DNA of 64,000 nucleotides, taken from contig NZ_OZ035006.1 of the NCBI RefSeq assembly GCF_964031115.1, positions 868,001 through 932,000 on the forward strand. Reading direction: 5' to 3'. The DNA is from Spiroplasma endosymbiont of Clivina fossor (GTDB lineage Bacteria > Bacillota_I > Bacilli_A > Mycoplasmatales > Nriv7). A program made the translations under genes and the position numbers. Shown in pieces: positions 61,436-64,000 of this stretch. The notes below the pieces were generated by a model, which was given only the letters and a program-made list of their open reading frames with translations, had not been told where the DNA came from and ran no database searches. Positions within the stretch are counted from its first letter, which is position 1. Every line of letters begins with the position of its first letter.

Positions 61436-62207
61436 CAATAACAATTCTCATTTTTGAAATTCGCTCATTATTTTGCTTTTCTTCTTTATTTAAAGGGTTT
61501 TTCTTTGATTTTCTTTTAGGAATTAAAACATTATGATTAATTTTTTGTATGCCTTGATAACCTAAATCCACTAAAACAGTTGTTTCTGGTAAAAATTTAA
61601 TTTTTGAATCTTTTAAAATTTTAAAGTCATGGTTTTTACCATAAGAAAAATCAGAACTAATAATTTTTTTACTATCTTTTTCAATTATAACTTGTGTTTT
61701 TATTGTGTGTTTTTTCTTTTTTCCTGAGTAGTGCTGTTTTTGTCTTTTTTTGGGCGTTGGATTTGGCTTTCAGTTACATCAATTATAACAGTCTTATCTT
61801 TGAAATAATCTTTTAATAGTGATTTTTGACCAGTAAGTTGTTGAAAATTAGGGTGTTTTATTAAAGTGTCTTCAATTCATTTGATATTTCTATAACAACT
61901 ACTTTCACTAATATCATAACTTTTTGCAATATGAAAATAAGTTCTATATTCTCTTCAATATTCTAAAGTCATTAAAATACGATTTTCTAATGATAATTTA
62001 TTGGTTCTTCCGCGACGAAATCTCTTTTTTAATTCTTCTATTTTTAAAATTTCTAGCATTTTATTAAAAGTAGTATGTTTAATACCAGTTAATCTTAAAA
62101 AATTTTTATCACTTATTTGATTATTTTTTTTAAATTTCATTTAAATTCCACCTTTTTATTAAAAACAACAATTCAATTATATTTTAAATTAATTTTGCAA
62201 GAAGTCT
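61436..62207 (-). mobile_element. IS5-like element copy 7, missing its 3' end
   Basis: Contains the transposase from its start at 62140 (first frame intact, slip site present) into the second frame up to the RIVIENV region, where it fuses to IS1595-like copy 8. The right end is intact and followed by the same AATATCGCTG junction as copy 3 (23020). Confidence 0.87.
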
Positions 62208-63013
62208 AATATCGCTGTTTGTTGGTTTGGAGTTAAACCCTTCCCTTATGTTGGTATTTTCATTTTCAGAGATTTAAATAATTTTGAATATTAGTAAAAC
62301 CTAAACCATGATAATGAATTAAGGCTTCTTTAAGACTAGATTGTAATTTACTGATTTTATTTAAGTTACGATAACTAGCTTCAGGATTAATTGTTGTTTT
62401 AGTTACACATAAAGTAGAATTTGTTTGTTTTGCTACTAAAAAATATAATTTTTGCATATCAGAAGTAATAATTGAATTTTCGTTAATTAATTCTTTGTTC
62501 ATATTTTCAATAACTCATTGTTTTTGTAAACGTTTGGTGTTTGTGGATTTAACATAAATATTGTTATTATTATCAATTGCCATTTGAATACAGCATCTTA
62601 GTATTAGTTGCGAATGGGTCAAGGTGAATTCTTCGTGGATCAGTTTTATATTTGAAATTTCCTTTATGGATTTCTTTAATAAATGTTTCATCGATTTGGA
62701 TTTTACCAGATAATTTTTTAAATTTTAATTGGGTATTTTCTAATTGTTTTGATTTCATTAATTTTTGACGATTATATCAAGCAGTTTTTAATGTAGTTTT
62801 AATAAAACGAGAAATTGTTTTACTAGATTGCCCCAGCAATGAAATTTGAATCAATAAATTTCATTGTTCATAATTTAAATGACTTCAATAAATAAAATGA
62901 TTACGAAAAGCGTCAAAACTTGCACGGCAATTTTTACATAAATATTTTTGTTTTCCTTCTGAATTATGTCCATTTTTAACGCAATGGTAAGATTCACATT
63001 TAGGGCATTTAAT
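62208..63013 (-). mobile_element. IS1595-like element copy 9, lacking both ends
   Basis: Transposase interior only. An inserted C near 62597 (CAGCATCTTAG) shifts the frame after TNTK. The 3' end is lost at IS5-like copy 7 and the 5' part at copy 8 (in the CPKC codons). It shares the CCCTTCCCTTATG variant with copy 4, so both descend from one composite. Confidence 0.85.
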
Positions 63014-64000
63014 AGACTTCTTGCAAAATTAATATGATAATTATAATTTTTAAATTTAAAATAAATATAAAAGTGTTATTAAAATAATTTTTAGATTATT
63101 TTTACAAATATTTTGTCATTAAAACATAATAAAAATTATTATTTACAATAAAAAAAGACTGAAATTTTAAATTATCAAATATATTTAAACTAATAGTTGT
63201 AAATTATAAATTGAAGCTATTAAATTAAATCTTAAAGCAAATCTTTTTCTACGATTTCGATATTTTTCACTAATAATTTTAAATTTTTTAAGTATAGCAA
63301 AAACATTTTCAATAACAATTCTCATTTTTGAAATTCGCTCATTATTTTGCTTTTCTTCTTTATTTAAAGGGTTTTTCTTTGATTTTCTTTTAGGAATTAA
63401 AACATTATGATTAATTTTTTGTATGCCTTGATAACCTAAATCCACTAAAACAGTTGTTTCTGGTAAAAATTTAATTTTTGAATCTTTTAAAATTTTAAAG
63501 TCATGGTTTTTACCATAAGAAAAATCAGAACTAATAATTTTTTTACTATCTTTTTCAATTATAACTTGTGTTTTTATTGTGTGTTTTTTCTTTTTTCCTG
63601 AGTAGTGCTGTTTTTGTCTTTTTTTGGGCGTTGGATTTGGCTTTCAGTTACATCAATTATAACAGTCTTATCTTTGAAATAATCTTTTAATAGTGATTTT
63701 TGACCAGTAAGTTGTTGAAAATTAGGGTGTTTTATTAAAGTGTCTTCAATTCATTTGATATTTCTATAACAACTACTTTCACTAATATCATAACTTTTTG
63801 CAATATGAAAATAAGTTCTATATTCTCTTCAATATTCTAAAGTCATTAAAATACGATTTTCTAATGATAATTTATTGGTTTTTCCGCGACGAAATCTCTT
63901 TTTTAATTCTTCTATTTTTAAAATTTCTAGCATTTTATTAAAAGTAGTATGTTTAATACCAGTTAATCTTAAAAAATTTTTATCACTTATTTGATTATTT
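63014..64000 (-). mobile_element. IS5-like element copy 8 (cut by window edge)
   Basis: Left end AGACTTCTTGCAAAATTAAT at 63014. The transposase second frame ends at 63185; the first frame continues to the window edge, its start expected at about 64014. One substitution (Arg to Lys codon near 63880) relative to the other copies. Confidence 0.88.

Overview
The window is an extremely AT-rich chromosome segment of a Spiroplasma (Mollicutes). UGA is read as tryptophan throughout: single in-frame TGA codons sit at conserved positions in KtrB, RNase J, RsgA, the kinase, the phage genes and every transposase, and coding sequences become full length only with that code. SpV1/SVTS2-type plectrovirus gene sets, secreted repeat proteins with short mollicute signal peptides and very heavy insertion-sequence load fit Spiroplasma. 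The exact species cannot be told from this segment.

Layout. 1-37.5 kb is accessory DNA: beta-propeller-like secreted proteins built of 40-residue repeats (354-968, 2963-6240, 31616-33733) or of a second, longer repeat type (17956-21952); two colinear plectrovirus-like proviruses (A, minus strand, 7341-14318; B, plus strand, 24539-31381) and an inverted provirus fragment (14319-15125), all cut by IS elements. 37.6-54.3 kb is core chromosome in blocks separated by IS copies: ktrB-folD-membrane protein; a lipoprotein; rnj and def; rsmD-gmk; and the operon prpC-prkC-rsgA-rpe with a broken thiamine-pyrophosphokinase-like gene. 54.4-64 kb is accessory again: a third, decayed and more divergent plectrovirus (C, minus strand, 55815-61215) and a pile of chimeric IS copies.

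Mobile elements. Four main families: an IS5-like element (1068 bp, ends AGACTTCTTGCAAAATTAAT, 3-bp AAT/ATT duplications, transposase in two frames joined by a probable -1 slip), an IS1595-like element (about 1146 bp, 8-bp duplications, zinc-ribbon DDE transposase), an IS256-family element (about 1320 bp, 8-bp duplications) and an ISLre2/UPF0236 element. There are also fragments of a second IS5-like element and a 375-bp MITE-like relative of the IS1595-like element. Several copies are nested in their own kind. Two such events left long in-frame transposase ORFs: a 542-residue internal duplication, and an 815-residue head-to-tail fusion.

How genes work together. Each provirus runs: small membrane or basic proteins, coat protein, Zot/pI-like ATPase, two-TM proteins, a large C-terminally anchored attachment protein, an (AT)11-12 tract, then a lipoprotein. 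In both A and B the lipoprotein carries a near-identical copy of the N-terminal domain of its own provirus's attachment protein, while that domain differs strongly between A and B. This matched pair is the most interesting thing in the window and suggests a superinfection-exclusion or receptor-masking device. The lipoprotein is repeatedly found tail-to-tail with a propeller gene across a shared terminator region (three times here). No replication initiator is visible in any provirus, so none looks complete.
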